A DNA stretch of 64,000 bases from Methanocaldococcus vulcanius M7 (lineage in GTDB: Archaea; AGJL01; Methanococci; Methanococcales; Methanocaldococcaceae), in NCBI RefSeq assembly GCF_000024625.1, contig NC_013407.1, positions 930,001-994,000 on the forward strand, written 5' to 3'. The stretch's first letter is position 1. Each line of letters opens with the position of its first letter. The notes below the pieces were generated by a model. That model was not told the DNA's origin. It did not search any database and was given only the letters and a program-made list of their open reading frames with translations. Below, piece after piece: positions 1-9,521 of the stretch. The position numbers were made by a program, and so were the translations under genes.

Positions 1-415
1 CGACGATCAATCCATCAGCGGACGATATAGCGATCAGTGTTTCTTTACCTATCCCTGCAGGACAATCAATAATTAGAATCTCAACTAAATCATGGATTAC
101 TTTTAAGACCTCTTCGAGTTTTTCTGGCTTTGCTCTTCTAAACTTTTCTAATGAGACACCTGCAGGAATGACTAAAACCCCTTCAGGCCCTTCGTAAATG
201 GCATCTTTTATATCGGCTTTTCCTGCTAACACATCATTTAATGTAATAGGTTTTCCTTCTAAACCCATTATAAGCTCTAAATTTGCCATTGCTATATCAG
301 CATCTAAAACAGCTACTTTTTTACCAAATTTTGCCAATGCTACGGCGAGATTTGCAGATATTGTCGTCTTTCCAGTTCCTCCTTTTCCGGATGCTATTGC
401 AATAGCTATTGCCAT
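1..415 (-). CDS. minD: MinD/ParA-family P-loop ATPase, N-terminal part only
   Basis: The first 138 residues of a deviant-Walker-A ATPase are visible; the 3' part lies outside the window. The P-loop GKGGTGKT is at about residues 10-17 and has the signature lysine of the MinD/ParA/Mrp family. It is followed by a [14 protein letters not shown] switch region and by [12 protein letters not shown] (Walker B region). Family members dimerise on ATP and position partners on membranes or DNA; in archaea the MinD homologues act in spatial positioning rather than with a MinCE system. The start is the ATG at 415, preceded by a GGTGA ribosome site. A role in cell division cannot be claimed from this fragment. 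Confidence 0.85.
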   Translation of the reverse strand, partial: MAIAIAIASGKGGTGKTTISANLAVALAKFGKKVAVLDADIAMANLELIMGLEGKPITLNDVLAGKADIKDAIYEGPEGVLVIPAGVSLEKFRRAKPEKLEEVLKVIHDLVEILIIDCPAGIGKETLIAISSADGLIV

Positions 416-764
416 CAATGTCACCGTTCTAAAATCTTTAATCTTTACATATTTTTACATATTTTTATAATATCTTTGCATCACAAAGTTATAAACTTTT
501 AGGTTAAAATATATAACGCTTTATTTTATTGATAATTACTTAATTTATAAAGGTTATTATATATGAATCTATACATATATAAGTATATATCTAATTATCT
601 TTAATAATATTCCTTTGTTTAAGTCATATTTATTGCCTTATAGTTATATTCCAATATAACCTAATTATATTATTATGTTTATTATGTATTGTTATTTATA
701 TTTTTATATATATTCGTATCTTTTTATACATTTTTCTATGTATTATTTTGTCAATATGTTGGAT
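416..764. other. AT-rich intergenic region upstream of minD
   Basis: No gene is supported here. The stretch lies between the end of the connectase gene and the start of minD, both on the minus strand, and should hold the minD promoter. Several AT-rich TATA-like runs are present (for example around 440-475 and 530-560), but no single one stands out. Short open frames on the plus strand are extremely AT-rich and look like chance. Confidence 0.5.
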
Positions 765-1646
765 TTATTTGGAGATAATGATATAATCCGTCTCTACCCT
801 CTCATCTGTTCCTTTAACCTTCATATCTCCGTTCTCAATAACTATTACATCTCCATCTTTAAAGTTTCCTTTTACTTCTATAATTTTAAAAGTATTTGGA
901 TTTGGATCTATCTTATCAACAGCTATATATTCATCATACAGATGAAGTTTTCCATCTTTTATAACACCGATCTCTCCATTTTTTACGATCTTGTTTACTA
1001 TACTCATAACCTTTCCAAAATCGATTAATTGCTGTCTTAATTTTTCTCTATATTCAAATAAGTCCCCAATATCCTTTTTAATAACTTCTTCAAAGTTCTT
1101 TTCATATTTGTTCACACTATATATGTCATACTCTTTGCTTACTGTCGGATGCCATTTTAACTTTTCAAAGATCTCTCTTATCTCACTTTCAATCTGTTGA
1201 ATAGGCATCATTGGGAATAATTTCGCCTTGTTTCTTAACTCTTCCTCAGCCCTATTTTTTAAAAACTTATTTCCAAATATCACCAATCCAAATCCTTCTT
1301 TTATTATTTCTTTTGTAATTGTGTCGTTTAGAATATCTATTATAGCACATTTTCCTTTGGTTGCATAGACCCTTCTCCTTTTAGCATCAACCCCCAAACT
1401 TCTAACTTCTCCACAAACCACTGTATCAGATATTTTTCTAACCTTCTCTCGGTCATCTTCTATTATTATTTTAACCCCTAACTCCTCTGCTAATTTGTAA
1501 AGTTCTTCTTCGGTTTTTATTTCTCCACTATATAATTTCTCCTCTAACAACTTTCTTTTTTCTTCATTTCCTCTAAAAAATATCTGTCTCCTATCTCCTC
1601 CTATAACTGCTCCATTCTTTCCATAATAACAAATTACCAATGTCAT
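765..1646 (-). CDS. Connectase (DUF2121, proteasome-fold transpeptidase)
   Basis: This matches the 293-residue connectase family (MJ0548 type), a proteasome-subunit homologue of methanogens. It cuts and rejoins peptide chains at a KDPGA motif and its natural target is MtrA of the methyl-H4MPT:CoM methyltransferase. The enzyme needs an N-terminal threonine freed by removal of Met. A start at the ATG at 1646 gives Met-Thr-Leu-Val, so Thr1 is available, with [15 protein letters not shown] following. A GTG at 1655 would add three residues and bury Thr1; that GTG is part of the GAGGTG ribosome site at 1654-1659, so 1646 is the better start. The length of 293 residues fits exactly. The gene is divergent from nikR. 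Confidence 0.88.
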   Translation of the reverse strand: MTLVICYYGKNGAVIGGDRRQIFFRGNEEKRKLLEEKLYSGEIKTEEELYKLAEELGVKIIIEDDREKVRKISDTVVCGEVRSLGVDAKRRRVYATKGKCAIIDILNDTITKEIIKEGFGLVIFGNKFLKNRAEEELRNKAKLFPMMPIQQIESEIREIFEKLKWHPTVSKEYDIYSVNKYEKNFEEVIKKDIGDLFEYREKLRQQLIDFGKVMSIVNKIVKNGEIGVIKDGKLHLYDEYIAVDKIDPNPNTFKIIEVKGNFKDGDVIVIENGDMKVKGTDERVETDYIIISK

Positions 1647-1670
1647 AAAAGACACCTCTCAACACACTTA

Positions 1671-1725
1671 GTATTATTATTATAGTTAATATTATATATT
1701 AGTTATTACATAGTAATAATAAAAC
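1671..1725. promoter_or_regulatory. Shared promoter region with a perfect inverted repeat upstream of nikR
   Basis: Between the divergent connectase and nikR genes there is a perfect inverted repeat TTATTAC-ATA-GTAATAA at 1703-1719. A related run, GTATTATTATTAT, starts at 1671 and is roughly the reverse complement of the 1713-1725 sequence. The position suggests an operator used by NikR on its own gene and perhaps on connectase. It does not match the E. coli NikR operator half-site. Confidence 0.45.
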
Positions 1726-1750
1726 GTGCAAAAATTGAATGAGGGGGATA

Positions 1751-2176
1751 ATGACAGATATGGATAGGATAAGTATATCTCTACCTTCAAAACTCTTGAA
1801 AGAGTTTGATGAGATAATTGCTGAAAGGGGTTATGCAAGTAGAAGTGAGGCAATAAGAGATGCAATTAGAGATTATATTATAAAACATAAATGGATTCAT
1901 AGTTTAGAGGGAGAAAGAGCAGGGAGTATAAGTGTTATATATAATCATCATGCGTCTGATGTTATGGAAAAGATCACTGAAATTCAGCATAATTATACGG
2001 ATATTATTGTTGCTACTTTACACTTACACTTGGATCATGATCACTGTTTAGAGACAATACTTGTTAGAGGAGATGCTAAAAGAATCAGGGAGTTAACTGA
2101 TAAATTAACTGCACAGAAAGGTGTAAAGCAAGTAAAGTTAAGTGTGATGGTTCCAGGGGGGCAAATTCCTGAATAA
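1751..2176 (+). CDS. nikR: Nickel-responsive regulator NikR
   Basis: This is a 141-residue ribbon-helix-helix repressor with a C-terminal ACT-like nickel-binding domain. The N-terminal strand DRISISLPSKLL and helices (SRSEAIRDAIRDYI) form the DNA-binding part. The TLHLHLDHDHC segment carries the His/His/Cys ligands typical of NikR, and the VPGGQIPE tail is conserved in the archaeal branch. It should repress nickel import when nickel is plentiful; nickel feeds hydrogenases, methyl-CoM reductase and CODH/ACS in this organism. The start at 1751 is chosen because GAGGGGG at 1741-1747 is a suitable ribosome site; an ATG at 1739 would overlap it. Confidence 0.9.
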   Translation: MTDMDRISISLPSKLLKEFDEIIAERGYASRSEAIRDAIRDYIIKHKWIHSLEGERAGSISVIYNHHASDVMEKITEIQHNYTDIIVATLHLHLDHDHCLETILVRGDAKRIRELTDKLTAQKGVKQVKLSVMVPGGQIPE

Positions 2177-2201
2177 TCCTTTTTATTTATTTTTTATTAT
2201 T

Positions 2202-3308
2202 TTATGAATAATAATCTAATGTCTTAATGAGTTTTGTTTCATCACCTAAAGGAACTATATTTTTTTCTTCAACTTCTAAATAACTCCTCCATACTTCTTT
2301 ACAATCACATTCATAGTCCAATATTTTAATATTTTGTGTTAGAGTAAATGTCTCCAATTTATTTTTTATTATTTTATTACATTTGCAGTTTTTTAAATTA
2401 TGGGCTCCTCTTTCACTCCCTACTCCTGCAGTATCACACATAATTAACGAATTAGGACAGGTTTTTTTAACTTCTTTCAAAATTTCTAAAATACTCCATA
2501 AAAAAGGAGGCCTGTATTGATTTTTGTTAAAGAAATATTCCATCACACTACCTTTATGGACTGTTGCGGGACAGAATGAAATTCTCGAACAACCTATTTT
2601 TATACAACTAATTGCAGAGTGTATGGAATCAAGAATTGCCTCTTTTTCTCTTATAAAAAGTGGTTTTATTAATAAATACGCTTTTATTCCAATGTTATAG
2701 TTTTTTGATAACTCAACTGCTTTAATAATATCTTCCATGGTTATTCCTTTGTTAATTGCTTTTTCTCTAATTTCTTCATTAAAACTTTCAATGCCAACAC
2801 CGATTTCAACGTTAGTAGATAAATGGTCCCTTATCTCGCTTAATCGATTTTCGGTAATAAATTCTGGCCTTGATTCAATTGCAATTTCTTTTAAGTTATC
2901 AAAACTACTTAATTCTTTATATATATGGGCTCTTGCCTTCTTTGGAACTTCTCTGTCATCTAAGAAACTTCCTGATGTAAATATTTTAACACTAAAATCT
3001 CTTAAATTTTTTAAATCATCCTTATACTTTTCAATTGCATAGTCAAATTGATTTATTATATTTTCTGCGGTTAATTTTTCAGGAGAGGAGTCCATTAAAT
3101 ACGAACACATTAAACAGCCCCCTTCTTTCGCATAATAACATCCTTCAGTTCTTAAAATAATTGTTAAAGATTTTCCTATTTTAAAATCTCTATAAATATC
3201 ATCCTGCATCCATACTGCAATTGGCCTGTTCTTATCTTTTATTTTTCTTCTTTTTAAATGGGATTCTCTGATTTTTTTTAAAATATCTTTATAATTTTCC
3301 TTTTTCAT
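2202..3308 (-). CDS. Archaeosine-synthase-associated radical SAM enzyme RaSEA
   Basis: This is a 368-residue radical SAM protein of the TIGR01210/RaSEA type, the partner of ArcS in making archaeosine (G+15) in tRNA. The cluster-binding segment is GCYYAKEGGCLMCSY, an atypical CX7CX2C spacing characteristic of the family. It is followed by IFTSGSFLDDREVP and an ESRPEFIT barrel segment. Further cysteines near the C-terminus (NCKCN, CDCKE) may bind zinc or another cluster. It lies 18 bp downstream of the sulfite-reductase-like gene on the same strand, so the two are probably co-transcribed. It converges on nikR with only about 25 bp between stop codons. Confidence 0.85.
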   Translation of the reverse strand: MKKENYKDILKKIRESHLKRRKIKDKNRPIAVWMQDDIYRDFKIGKSLTIILRTEGCYYAKEGGCLMCSYLMDSSPEKLTAENIINQFDYAIEKYKDDLKNLRDFSVKIFTSGSFLDDREVPKKARAHIYKELSSFDNLKEIAIESRPEFITENRLSEIRDHLSTNVEIGVGIESFNEEIREKAINKGITMEDIIKAVELSKNYNIGIKAYLLIKPLFIREKEAILDSIHSAISCIKIGCSRISFCPATVHKGSVMEYFFNKNQYRPPFLWSILEILKEVKKTCPNSLIMCDTAGVGSERGAHNLKNCKCNKIIKNKLETFTLTQNIKILDYECDCKEVWRSYLEVEEKNIVPLGDETKLIKTLDYYS

Positions 3309-3326
3309 ACTACCATCTCGTTTATT

Positions 3327-4145
3327 TTAATTTTTTAATTTTTTTATGATAGTTTGTCTGAGATTTTCTATGCCTACTGAATCAACAAAATCAGTAATTC
3401 TCCCATGACCAAACTTTGAATAACTTAGTAGTATTTCATCGATAACTAATAAAACGTCCTCTTCATTTTTTAAACTTATCAGTTCCTTTCCTTCCTTCCA
3501 AATTCTACCCCCTTTTCCACCTACAAATATGCTTATTACTCTCTCTGCCTTAAAAGAATTGCAAAGAGCCGTGCATCTTCCCTCTCCGATGCAATTTTCA
3601 TGAATAACTTTATTTTCCCAATCTATTGCATTCACATCGCAAAAATCTTTGCATTTACCACAGTTATTGCATAAATTTTTATCTATACTTATTTTATATC
3701 TATAACACACACCTATATCGCAAAATTTATGATAAGTGCAAGAGTTCGGACATCCACTTACATTTATCTTTACTTTTTTTGGAACCCAAATTCCTTCAAA
3801 TTCTTCGTGAATCCTTCTCGCTAATGAGACAGAATCTCCAATAGCATTATAACATCGCAAACCAATACATGAAACAACCTGTCGGACTCTATTTCCAGTT
3901 GATCCGATATTTAAACCTACTTTCTTTAATATGTCATTCACATCTTTAAAATTTTCAGGAGATATGTCAAATTCTATTCCCTGTCGAGTAGTTATATGTG
4001 CTTTATCTTTTCCATACCTTTCAATAACATCAGCAATAGCCCTTAATTGCTCAGCATTAATAAATCCCGGCTTTAAAGATATTCTGATAGTATAGCAATC
4101 TTTTTTCATTATAACTCCATACTTTAAATTCACATTACAATGCAT
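3327..4145 (-). CDS. Small sulfite/nitrite reductase-like protein with ferredoxin domain (Dsr-LP type)
   Basis: This is a roughly 272-residue member of the small dissimilatory-sulfite-reductase-like proteins of methanogens. A nitrite/sulfite reductase half-domain (residues ~10-75, with TTRQGIEFD) is followed by CIGLRC and GCPNSC, which together supply the four cysteines for a siroheme-coupled 4Fe-4S cluster. Next comes a ferredoxin insert CNNCGKCKDFC and a second cysteine group CIGEGRCTALC. Its reaction is not established. It is much shorter than the F420-dependent sulfite reductase Fsr and lacks the F420 domain. Start: ATG at 4145 follows a GGTGG site; ATG at 4109 also has a GGAG site, but the residues between look family-conserved. 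Confidence 0.78.
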   Translation of the reverse strand: MHCNVNLKYGVIMKKDCYTIRISLKPGFINAEQLRAIADVIERYGKDKAHITTRQGIEFDISPENFKDVNDILKKVGLNIGSTGNRVRQVVSCIGLRCYNAIGDSVSLARRIHEEFEGIWVPKKVKINVSGCPNSCTYHKFCDIGVCYRYKISIDKNLCNNCGKCKDFCDVNAIDWENKVIHENCIGEGRCTALCNSFKAERVISIFVGGKGGRIWKEGKELISLKNEEDVLLVIDEILLSYSKFGHGRITDFVDSVGIENLRQTIIKKLKN

Positions 4146-4198
4146 CCCCGCCACCAGAAAAATTCCTAACCAATAGTAAAACTTAACCTCCGATATAT

Positions 4199-4576
4199 AC
4201 CTGACGGAGAGTATTATCTTGTTGTTTGTTTCTGTTTTTTTGTGTTTTGAGTTTTTAGTTTAGATTTTTGTTTTTTATTTGTTTTTAGTTGGTTTCGAAG
4301 GGTTGGTTTGTTTTATTATTTTGTATATTTGGATGCTTTTATTTATGGAGTTTTTTTAGAGTTTTTAGTTATTTAATATTATTTTTAAAAATCCACGGTT
4401 GATTAATTATATTTTATGTTTTTATTTGTTTTTAGTTGTTGTTTCTTAAATAAAAGTTTGAATTGTTTTGTTAAAAGGTTTATAAAGAAAAGGAGTTATT
4501 TGGGGGTAGAAATCTTATAGTGTAGAAAAATATAAATATAAGTAAAAACATAATAATAAAATAAGAAAAATTACCC
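4199..4576 (+). other. CRISPR leader (long AT/GT-rich element)
   Basis: About 380 bp upstream of the array are strongly T/G-rich on the plus strand and contain no gene. A repeated string TTTTATTTGTTTTTAGTTG occurs twice (around 4270 and 4420). A TATA-like box TTTATAAA at 4479-4486 could drive array transcription towards the repeats. M. jannaschii has multicopy long repeats of similar size ahead of its short-repeat arrays, and this element has the same position and composition. Confidence 0.7.
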
Positions 4577-4670
4577 TATTAAAAACAAAGGAGGTGAAAG
4601 TAATGAAGATTTTAAGATCTTTTCAATCTCTTTATCTTTATATTAAAAACAAAGGAGGTGAAAGTAATGA
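4577..4670 (+). repeat. Duplicated leader end: 30-bp direct repeat with a spacer-sized insert
   Basis: The string starting TATTAAAAACAAAGG and ending GAAAGTAATGA occurs at 4577-4606 and again, without mismatch, at 4641-4670. The second copy abuts the first CRISPR repeat directly. Taken as 29-bp units (4578-4606 and 4642-4670), the intervening 35 bp matches the spacer length of this array, and each unit begins ATTAAAA-CA like the true repeat. Each copy also carries a good ribosome-site sequence and an ATG, but the frames opened there are very short or run into the repeats. Confidence 0.85.
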
Positions 4671-5162
4671 ATTAAAATCAGCACGGATCGTGATGGAAAA
4701 CGGTATAATCTGCTTTTTTATATCCTCAATAGCCATGAAATTAAAATCAGCACGGATCGTGATGGAAATACAGGATACGACATAAGGGTCTTTGACGAAA
4801 CACATTAAAATCAGCACGGATCGTGATGGAAATTAATGGAACTTAATACTTCTTTTTTATGTTCCAAATTAAAATCAGCACGGATCGTGATGGAAATATG
4901 TATCTAATGAATCCATCTTTTCACCTCCTCAATCAATTAAAATCAGCACGGATCGTGATGGAAATTGCTGATACGTGTTTTAACTCTCCATCCTCCCAAA
5001 ATTAAAATCAGCACGGATCGTGATGGAAACTTAATATCTCAGGATTTTGTGATAAAATCCAGTCAATTAAAATCAGCACGGATCGTGATGGAAACAAGAA
5101 TACTCCTGCACTGCTATAAACTTGTTTAGTCCAATTAAAATCAGCACGTCTTGTAATAAAAA
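4671..5162 (+). CRISPR. CRISPR array, 8 repeats and 7 spacers
   Basis: Seven identical 29-bp repeats, beginning ATTAAAATCAGCACGG and ending CGTGATGGAAA, start at 4671, 4740, 4804, 4868, 4936, 5001 and 5066. An eighth, degenerate copy at 5134-5162 keeps only the first half intact. Spacers are 40, 35, 35, 39, 36, 36 and 39 bp. The degenerate last repeat and the leader at the other side show that the array reads on the plus strand. No cas gene lies in the window, so processing and acquisition must use proteins encoded elsewhere. Confidence 0.97.
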
Positions 5163-5343
5163 AGATAAAAGAAATTTGATTAATCAACTCTAAAAGAGAC
5201 AGATTGCCTAACGTTATGATATAGGAATTAGGACATCTCCCTGGAATTTAAACTCTTTAAAGGATGAATTTCTTTCATTTATAATTCTTTTAAAAATTTT
5301 AAAAATTAACCATCAAAAACAAAAAATCTTTATTCTTAAAGTA

Positions 5344-6237
5344 TTAATTTAATTTTAACATAGATTTGAAGTGTAAATTAACTTTATCTCCTATTTTTAC
5401 ATCTTTTTGTGTATAGGCCTTTATGATCGTTGATTTGTAGTTTATTAAAACTTTTTTGTAGAGGCCATAGTCAATGACATTTAGAACTTCTCCTTCATCT
5501 CCTTTGGAGATTATAATATCTTCTGGAGCAATTGCCATGTTATTTATTATATTGAATCCTAAAAATTCCGCAATTTTTTTGTTGGTTGGGTGTTTTAAAA
5601 TCTTTTTACTTCCGAAAGATATTAACTCTCCATTTATGAAGATTCCTATTTTTTCTCCTAAGGTTCTGGCCTCAGCTAAGTCGTGTGTGATATGCAATAC
5701 GGGTATATTTTTAATTTTTTTTAACTCGGTAATTATATTTTCTTTTATTTTTGTATCTAATGCAGATGTCGGCTCGTCGAGTAGTAAAATGTCAGGATTT
5801 AAGATTAGGGCTCTTGCTAATGCAACTCTCTGCTGTTCTCCTCCGCTAAGTGTTTTTACATCCCTATCTAACAAATGAGATATATTTAGAAATTCTGAGA
5901 TCTCTTTTACTTTCCTTTCAATTTCACATTTGTTTATTTTTCTAACTATGAGCCCATAGGCAATATTTTTATACACGTTTTTGTTTGGAAATAGAGCATA
6001 ATTTTGCGGAACATATCCTACATTTCTTTTTTCTGGGGGGAGATTTGTTATATCTTCTCCATTTAGTGTTATTTCTCCATTGTCAGGTTTTAAAATGCCA
6101 GCAACACATTTTAGTAGAACTGACTTTCCCGCCCCACTTGGACCAATGATTACACAGTATTCTTTCCCAATTTCAAAGGATATATTTTTTAATTTAAATT
6201 CTTTCCAATTTTTACTTAGATTCTCCACTTTTAACAT
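5344..6237 (-). CDS. ABC importer ATP-binding protein, tungstate/molybdate/sulfate type
   Basis: This 297-residue ABC ATPase has Walker A GPSGAGKS (~residues 33-40), Q-loop VPQNYALFP, signature LSGGEQQRVALARAL, Walker B ILLLDEPTSALD and switch His in HITHD. The C-terminal 60 residues form a TOBE-like regulatory segment. The overall pattern resembles WtpC/ModC, which energise oxyanion uptake. A tungsten or molybdenum supply is needed for formylmethanofuran dehydrogenase. No permease or binding protein is adjacent, so it is an orphan ATPase here and the substrate is inferred. It is 15 bp downstream of the flippase-like gene and is likely co-transcribed with it. Confidence 0.8.
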   Translation of the reverse strand: MLKVENLSKNWKEFKLKNISFEIGKEYCVIIGPSGAGKSVLLKCVAGILKPDNGEITLNGEDITNLPPEKRNVGYVPQNYALFPNKNVYKNIAYGLIVRKINKCEIERKVKEISEFLNISHLLDRDVKTLSGGEQQRVALARALILNPDILLLDEPTSALDTKIKENIITELKKIKNIPVLHITHDLAEARTLGEKIGIFINGELISFGSKKILKHPTNKKIAEFLGFNIINNMAIAPEDIIISKGDEGEVLNVIDYGLYKKVLINYKSTIIKAYTQKDVKIGDKVNLHFKSMLKLN

Positions 6238-6252
6238 GTTATCACTAAAAAT

Positions 6253-7257
6253 TTATGTTGTTAGGTCGTTAAGTTTTTTCTTTATGATTAACATTGCGAT
6301 ATATCCGATTATCGTAGGGAAAATATAGGATATAAGCCGATCGAGTAGAGTTATCGCTGCGGCTACTGATGGAGGAATGTTAAAGGCAGAAAACGAGACG
6401 ATCATTATAGTATCTGCTGTTCCGAATCCGCTTGGGGTTATTGATAGCACTCCCGAGAGGAGGGTTATTAGATAAACTGCTGAAACGCAGATGATGGAAA
6501 CAGCATAAGAGAGGGAAAGAAATAGTATCCATAATTTTAAAATATCTACAATATACCAAAGAACTGATAAAAAAATTGCAATTATTACATCCCATCCTCT
6601 TTTATTCTTAAAGAATTTCATGCTGTTGTAAAATTCCTCTATTGATTGGAGTATTTTTGTCTCATCGTATTTGTATGAGCTGTATTTGCAGATAATTTTT
6701 GATATTTTTGTAACTGTCTTTATTAGGAGTGTTTTATTTGCGATCAGGTAAACCACTACTGCCGTTATAAAAAATAGGAAAAGCCAAGATAATATTAAAT
6801 ATTTGAGATATTCAAATCCTGTAAATACAAAGTATCCTATGACAAATAATGTAAAAAATAAAAATATGGAGGTATCTAAGACCCGTTCCACAACAACTGT
6901 TGAAAATGCCAGACCTTTTGGTATTTTTTCAATTTTTGAGAGATAATATGCTCTAAACGCTTCTCCTCCTCCCCTCATGGATGGTGTAATGTTATTGATA
7001 AATAGTCCCATTAAAACGAGTAAAAATATATTCTTAAAATTTGCAGAGTAGCCCAATATTTTTATTATAAATCTCCACCTGGCAGATAAAATAAGGGAAA
7101 CGATAATTTGGAGAATAATTGCAAGTATTATGTATTTTGGCTTTGCGTTGATTAATGCGTTTATTATCTTATCTAATCCAATGTAGGACATTATGGCCAA
7201 AATAAACAGAAAACTTATTAACAATAATATAGTAGATTTTGTTATTTTTACTTTCAT
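6253..7257 (-). CDS. UPF0104/lysylphosphatidylglycerol-synthase-like integral membrane protein
   Basis: This is a 334-residue polytopic protein with about eight hydrophobic segments. Conserved family features are NNITPSMRGGGEAFRAYYLSK near residues 90-110, VVVERVLDTSIFL, and the PSGFGTADTIMI segment near the C-terminus. The family (COG0392) includes the flippase domain of bacterial MprF and archaeal proteins thought to act on lipids or lipid-linked sugars. No activity can be assigned from sequence. The start ATG at 7257 follows GGGAGAGAG. It precedes the ABC ATPase on the same strand. Confidence 0.78.
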   Translation of the reverse strand: MKVKITKSTILLLISFLFILAIMSYIGLDKIINALINAKPKYIILAIILQIIVSLILSARWRFIIKILGYSANFKNIFLLVLMGLFINNITPSMRGGGEAFRAYYLSKIEKIPKGLAFSTVVVERVLDTSIFLFFTLFVIGYFVFTGFEYLKYLILSWLFLFFITAVVVYLIANKTLLIKTVTKISKIICKYSSYKYDETKILQSIEEFYNSMKFFKNKRGWDVIIAIFLSVLWYIVDILKLWILFLSLSYAVSIICVSAVYLITLLSGVLSITPSGFGTADTIMIVSFSAFNIPPSVAAAITLLDRLISYIFPTIIGYIAMLIIKKKLNDLTT

Positions 7258-7442
7258 AACTCTCTCCCTTTTTGCACTTTAAGACGGAAAAGACATTTTG
7301 CATATTTTGGTATGTAGTTTATTTTTATTTTATCTTTGCTATAATTAAGATATTCAATGAGTACTATTTATAAATTATATAATGTTATTTTAATCAACTG
7401 ACTTAATTGACCTGTTTGAGATAGATTTAAAATTTTTACTAT

Positions 7443-8468
7443 TTAATCTGTTCTGTTAGCGGTGATTGTAAATCCTTTACAATCGTTTTCATTGTAGGGT
7501 GTTATCTCAAAATTCACGTTCAAAAAGTGTTTAACAACCCACATATTCGTTTTTGTGTGAGAGGTTATTTCTGAAACACCAATTGTTCCCCCTCCAAGTG
7601 CTAAGTAAGGTATTATCTGGTCTCCCATATATTTATCTAATGCCATTCCACTTTTTCTTTCATTTAATAGCTCGTTTACTGCCCTTTCAGCAACAATCTC
7701 AGCCCTTAATCCCTTCTCCCCTAAACAACTACCTCCTATTGTATCGTTCCACAGCACTATCCCCGCTCCCTCTGAAATCCCTTTAGAGCATTCGATTTTT
7801 ATATTAGGGAGTAGTTTTTCTTTATTTAAAAGATCAACTGCTCTTTTTCTCATCCTACGTGCAATATTTTCATTCAGATTTTGAACATACGATATGCCTT
7901 CTACAACTTCACATTTAGAATGCTCTATTAAATCAAAGTTTTTTATTTTTGATGGTTTAATCTCAATAACTACTTCCCCTCCTCCTTTTGGGTAAAAACC
8001 TCTTTTTAAAACCTTTAAATTTGTCATTACCCCAAAGTTTTTTAAGATTTTTAGAGTAATGTTTTTTACGTAATCAATGGGCGGAGACATCCTCACATCT
8101 GTTCCTCCCCTTATTTTTAAAGTAAATGCTTTATCAACCCCCAAAGCCAATGGGACTATGGTTTGAATAATTAAAGAAATACTCCCTGCTGTTCCTATAT
8201 CAATTAAAAAATTTTTTGGGGATATTTTTGAAGGTATAAATATTATTTCCATTGATCCTACATTTAATCCATAAACCTCTGCATTACATAGTTTTTTTAC
8301 TGCTTTGATAGCAGCAACGTGTTGCGGAGCTAATCCGGGATTTCGTCTATTTTTTCTAATGTTTATTATCTTGACAGGTTTTTGAGTTAATGCCGAGAGG
8401 GATACTGATGTTCTGAGGATCTGTCCTCCACCCTCCATATAACTTCCATCTATCTCTATAAATTCCAT
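7443..8468 (-). CDS. rtcA: RNA 3'-terminal phosphate cyclase
   Basis: The 341-residue product matches RtcA along its length: [19 protein letters not shown] at the N-terminus, [29 protein letters not shown] in the middle, and [18 protein letters not shown] with the catalytic-type histidine near residue 310. RtcA converts a 3'-phosphate on RNA to a 2',3'-cyclic phosphate through an adenylated intermediate. Archaeal members are single-domain cytoplasmic enzymes of this size. A GGTGAG ribosome site precedes the ATG at 8468. Flanking spaces of more than 140 bp suggest its own transcript. Confidence 0.93.
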   Translation of the reverse strand: MEFIEIDGSYMEGGGQILRTSVSLSALTQKPVKIINIRKNRRNPGLAPQHVAAIKAVKKLCNAEVYGLNVGSMEIIFIPSKISPKNFLIDIGTAGSISLIIQTIVPLALGVDKAFTLKIRGGTDVRMSPPIDYVKNITLKILKNFGVMTNLKVLKRGFYPKGGGEVVIEIKPSKIKNFDLIEHSKCEVVEGISYVQNLNENIARRMRKRAVDLLNKEKLLPNIKIECSKGISEGAGIVLWNDTIGGSCLGEKGLRAEIVAERAVNELLNERKSGMALDKYMGDQIIPYLALGGGTIGVSEITSHTKTNMWVVKHFLNVNFEITPYNENDCKGFTITANRTD

Positions 8469-8610
8469 TATTTCTCACCAAGATCGATTTTATGACGGCT
8501 TTCTACTTAAAGTAGAGAGTTTTTTGGCAATGATTAAAGATAAACTTATGTATATCCAATGAAAGACAGATGTCTATTCCATTATTATTAAATATTACTT
8601 TCTAAATTTT

Positions 8611-9456
<846 letters not shown>

Positions 9457-9521
9457 TTAATTTTTTGTCTTTATTTAATGGTTTTTTATACTGTTCTTGA
9501 TTGTTAGTTAATCAATTTAAT

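Noticed and set aside
675-1028. Plus-strand frame of 117 codons.
   Set aside because: Its second half overlaps the 3' part of the connectase gene antisense, and the first half is extremely AT-rich (Tyr/Phe/Ile) with no family resemblance.
4594-4785. Open frame of 63 codons starting in the CRISPR leader with a good ribosome site.
   Set aside because: It runs through two CRISPR repeats and spacers; the second copy of the same site opens only a two-codon frame. The ribosome-like string is part of the duplicated leader end.
4671-5162. Coding potential of CRISPR spacer 2 (reads as an open peptide in sense).
   Set aside because: Spacers derived from coding DNA commonly stay open over 35 bp; no gene is implied here.
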